64,000 nt of DNA from Beutenbergia cavernae DSM 12333 (GTDB lineage: Bacteria > Actinomycetota > Actinomycetes > Actinomycetales > Beutenbergiaceae): positions 1,488,001-1,552,000 of the forward strand of contig NC_012669.1 of NCBI RefSeq assembly GCF_000023105.1, given 5' to 3'. The notes beneath the pieces were generated by a model that was not told where the DNA came from, made no database searches, and saw only the letters and a program-made list of their open reading frames with translations. Below are positions 62,450-64,000 of the stretch, one piece after another. The first letter of the stretch is position 1, and each line of letters opens with the position of its first letter. The translations under genes and the position numbers were made by a program.

Positions 62450-63388
62450 ATGTCCCGACGCCGCCCCACGTGGCCCGAGCTGCCCGAAGCGCTCCGCGAC
62501 CTGATCGAGTCCGAGCTCGGCGTCGTCGTCGTCGATGCCCGCAGCCACGACGGCGGCTACAGCCCGGGGCTCGCGAGCACGCTCGTCACCGACGACGGCG
62601 GGCGCACCTTCGTCAAGGCCGTCGCTGCGAGCGACAACGAGGTGGCGGCGACGCTGTACCGGCGGGAGGCCGAGGTCGCGGCGGTGCTGCCCGAGGACGT
62701 GCCCGCCCCGCGGCTGCGCTGGAGCGCGGAGCACGACGACTGGGTCCTGGTGGCGTTCGACGCCGTCGACGGCCGCACGCCCGCGGTGCCCTGGCAGGCC
62801 GGGGAGCTGGACGCCGTGCTCGACCTCGCGTCGCGGCTCGCCGAGGTGCCCGCGCCCGACGTGCCGCAGATCCCGGTGATGGCCGACGCCGAGGACGGCG
62901 CGTTCACGAACTGGCGCCAGCTCGCGGACCGGCGCCCCGCCGGGCTCGCCACGTACGAGGAGTGGGTGGTGAAGAACGTCGACCGGCTCGCCGACGTCGA
63001 GTCGGGGTGGCGTGAGGCCGTTGCCGGGGACGTGCTCGTGCACGGCGACTTCCGGGGCGACAACGTGATCGTTCCGACCGACGGCCGGGGCGCCGTCGTC
63101 GTCGACTGGCCGTACGCGAGCCGCGGCGCGGCGTTCTGCGACGTCGTCGGCATGCTTCCCGCGCTCGCGACCGAGGGCGGGCCGCAGCCCGAGGAGATCG
63201 TGCGCACGCACCCGGTGGCGCGGGCGGCGGACCCGGACGCCGTGACGGCGTACGTCGCGGCGATCGTCGGGTACTTCACGCGGGCGTCGCTGGACCCGCC
63301 CCCGCAGGGCATCCCGCACGTGCGGGCGTTCCAGCGCGCGCAGGCGGAGGTCGGCGTGGTGTGGCTGCGGGAGCGGCTGCGGAGCTGA
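62450..63388 (+). CDS. Phosphotransferase family protein (APH/choline kinase-like)
   Basis: This encodes 312 residues from ATG 62450. The kinase-like fold is seen as FVKAVAASDNEVAATLYRRE (ATP-binding Lys and Glu helix), VLVHGDFRGDNVIVP (catalytic loop HGD-R-DN) and AVVVDWPYASRG (metal-binding Asp). This family phosphorylates small molecules, including aminoglycosides in resistance enzymes, but most chromosomal members have unknown substrates. Resistance should not be inferred. It probably has its own promoter between element 6 and the ATG. Confidence 0.85.
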   Translation: MSRRRPTWPELPEALRDLIESELGVVVVDARSHDGGYSPGLASTLVTDDGGRTFVKAVAASDNEVAATLYRREAEVAAVLPEDVPAPRLRWSAEHDDWVLVAFDAVDGRTPAVPWQAGELDAVLDLASRLAEVPAPDVPQIPVMADAEDGAFTNWRQLADRRPAGLATYEEWVVKNVDRLADVESGWREAVAGDVLVHGDFRGDNVIVPTDGRGAVVVDWPYASRGAAFCDVVGMLPALATEGGPQPEEIVRTHPVARAADPDAVTAYVAAIVGYFTRASLDPPPQGIPHVRAFQRAQAEVGVVWLRERLRS

Positions 63389-63406
63389 CGGGCCGGCTGA
63401 ACCCCT

Positions 63407-63464
63407 CGAGTGCGTGACCTCTCCCGCGACACGCGCGGGCGCGGCAGGAGAGATCACGCACTCG
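63407..63464. repeat. Long nested palindrome, element 5
   Basis: The 58-nt element has 20-nt arms, CGAGTGCGTGACCTCTCCCG on the left, with two mismatches against the complement of the right arm. The loop is GC-only (CGACACGCGCGGGCGCG). It lies between two convergent genes. Confidence 0.8.
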
Positions 63465-63471
63465 GGGAGGG

Positions 63472-64000
63472 TCAGGCCCGGCGGTTCTCGACGAGCGCGG
63501 CGCGAGGGCCCCGTTCAGGACGTGCGCCGCGGCTGCCCTCGAACCGCCCGAACACCGCGACGAGCCCGCCGAGCACGAGAGCGAACGCCCCAAACCAGCC
63601 CGGCCTGCTGAGCCACCACTCGAGGCTCCACGAGCTGGGGAGCTGGGACCCGGCGCCCACGAGCACGACGCCCACCACGACGAACATCGCCGTGAGGTGC
63701 CACAGGTAGAGGGTCATCGACCGCGCGCCGACCCACGCGAGCGCGGCGGCCCCGCGTCCCGCCGCCGTCCACGCCAGGAGCCGTTCGCGCAGCAGGAGCA
63801 CGGCGCACACCTGGGCGAGCGCGAGCGCGACCACCGGCGCCGTCGGCGGGCCGAGGTTCGAGATCGCGTCTCCCGGCATGCCGATCATGCTCGGCGGGTA
63901 CGGGCCGAGCGACACGAGGGCGACGAGACCGGCCAGACCGGCGCCGAGACCCGCCCAGAGGACGCCGCGCCGCACGCTCGCACCCGTGCGTCGGGCCAGC
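63472..64000 (-). CDS. Acyltransferase-3-like membrane protein, C-terminal part (cut by window edge)
   Basis: The reading frame continues past the right edge; about 175 residues are visible. Four or five membrane segments are present. The motif LAWVGARSMTLYLWHLTAMFVVV near the end, quoted in part as SMTLYLWHLT, is the conserved final block of acyltransferase-3 (OafA-like) proteins, which acylate cell-surface sugars. The active-site histidine region would lie in the missing N-terminal half. A GTG at 63975 exists but the open frame suggests it is internal. Confidence 0.65.
   Translation of the reverse strand, partial: LARRTGASVRRGVLWAGLGAGLAGLVALVSLGPYPPSMIGMPGDAISNLGPPTAPVVALALAQVCAVLLLRERLLAWTAAGRGAAALAWVGARSMTLYLWHLTAMFVVVGVVLVGAGSQLPSSWSLEWWLSRPGWFGAFALVLGGLVAVFGRFEGSRGARPERGPRAALVENRRA

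Noticed and set aside
62450-63388. Aminoglycoside resistance gene
   Set aside because: The kinase motifs only place it in the broad APH/choline kinase family; no specific resistance signature was seen.

Overview
The window is high-GC DNA (about 70% or more by eye) with many GTG starts, ATGA/GTGA start-stop overlaps, TANNNT-type -10 boxes, a GlgE-type glycogen pathway and a Scy/DivIVA-like coiled-coil protein. This fits an actinobacterium, most likely a polysaccharide-degrading Micrococcales (Cellulomonadaceae or Promicromonosporaceae type). The genus is an inference.

Layout. 1-2.7 kb: end of a YndJ-like membrane protein, a DUF1990 protein, nagA and a small zinc-finger protein. 2.7-16 kb: a carbohydrate island. 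A divergent pair of operons (GH3-lacI-GH42 leftward, a CUT1 ABC importer rightward) shares a control region with two LacI-type operators. A second lacI and a YicI-type alpha-xylosidase follow. Beta-glucosidase, beta-galactosidase and alpha-xylosidase candidates, all without export signals and next to an importer, suggest uptake and intracellular breakdown of xyloglucan-like oligosaccharides. 16-18.3 kb: a foreign-looking patch of lower GC with a 526-bp direct repeat encoding a protease pro-domain twice, once alone and once fused to a frameshifted trypsin-like protease. 18.5-28.5 kb: ABC-F ATPase, hydrolase, GNAT, a long coiled-coil polarity-type protein, a membrane protein plus lipoprotein pair, and a thioredoxin-TPR protein.

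28.5-38.7 kb: glycogen and trehalose metabolism. The leftward operon glgE-treS-mak-glgB makes branched alpha-glucan from trehalose via maltose 1-phosphate; glgP, divergent, degrades it; glgX lies further on (47.2-49.4 kb). 38.8-41.8 kb: a Vsr/AbiEi-like endonuclease gene and an auxiliary-type trpS, separated and flanked by three related 72-74-nt nested palindromes. The trpS gene has a complete tryptophan attenuator: leader peptide with tandem Trp codons, mutually exclusive hairpins and a terminator. 41.7-51.3 kb: membrane and RDD proteins, a DUF5107 protein, an FAD dehydrogenase, glgX and etfBA.

51.3-54.3 kb: an RpiR-type regulator with two matched operators and a secreted TIM-barrel protein with an inserted jelly-roll-like domain. 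54.3-61.6 kb: a ROK regulator divergent from a CUT2 sugar importer, followed by a Gfo/Idh/MocA oxidoreductase and a sugar isomerase/epimerase, which looks like oxidative sugar catabolism. 61.6-64 kb: a lipoprotein, a phosphotransferase and a truncated acyltransferase-like membrane protein, each separated by another long nested palindrome. No rRNA, tRNA, CRISPR array or phage gene was seen.
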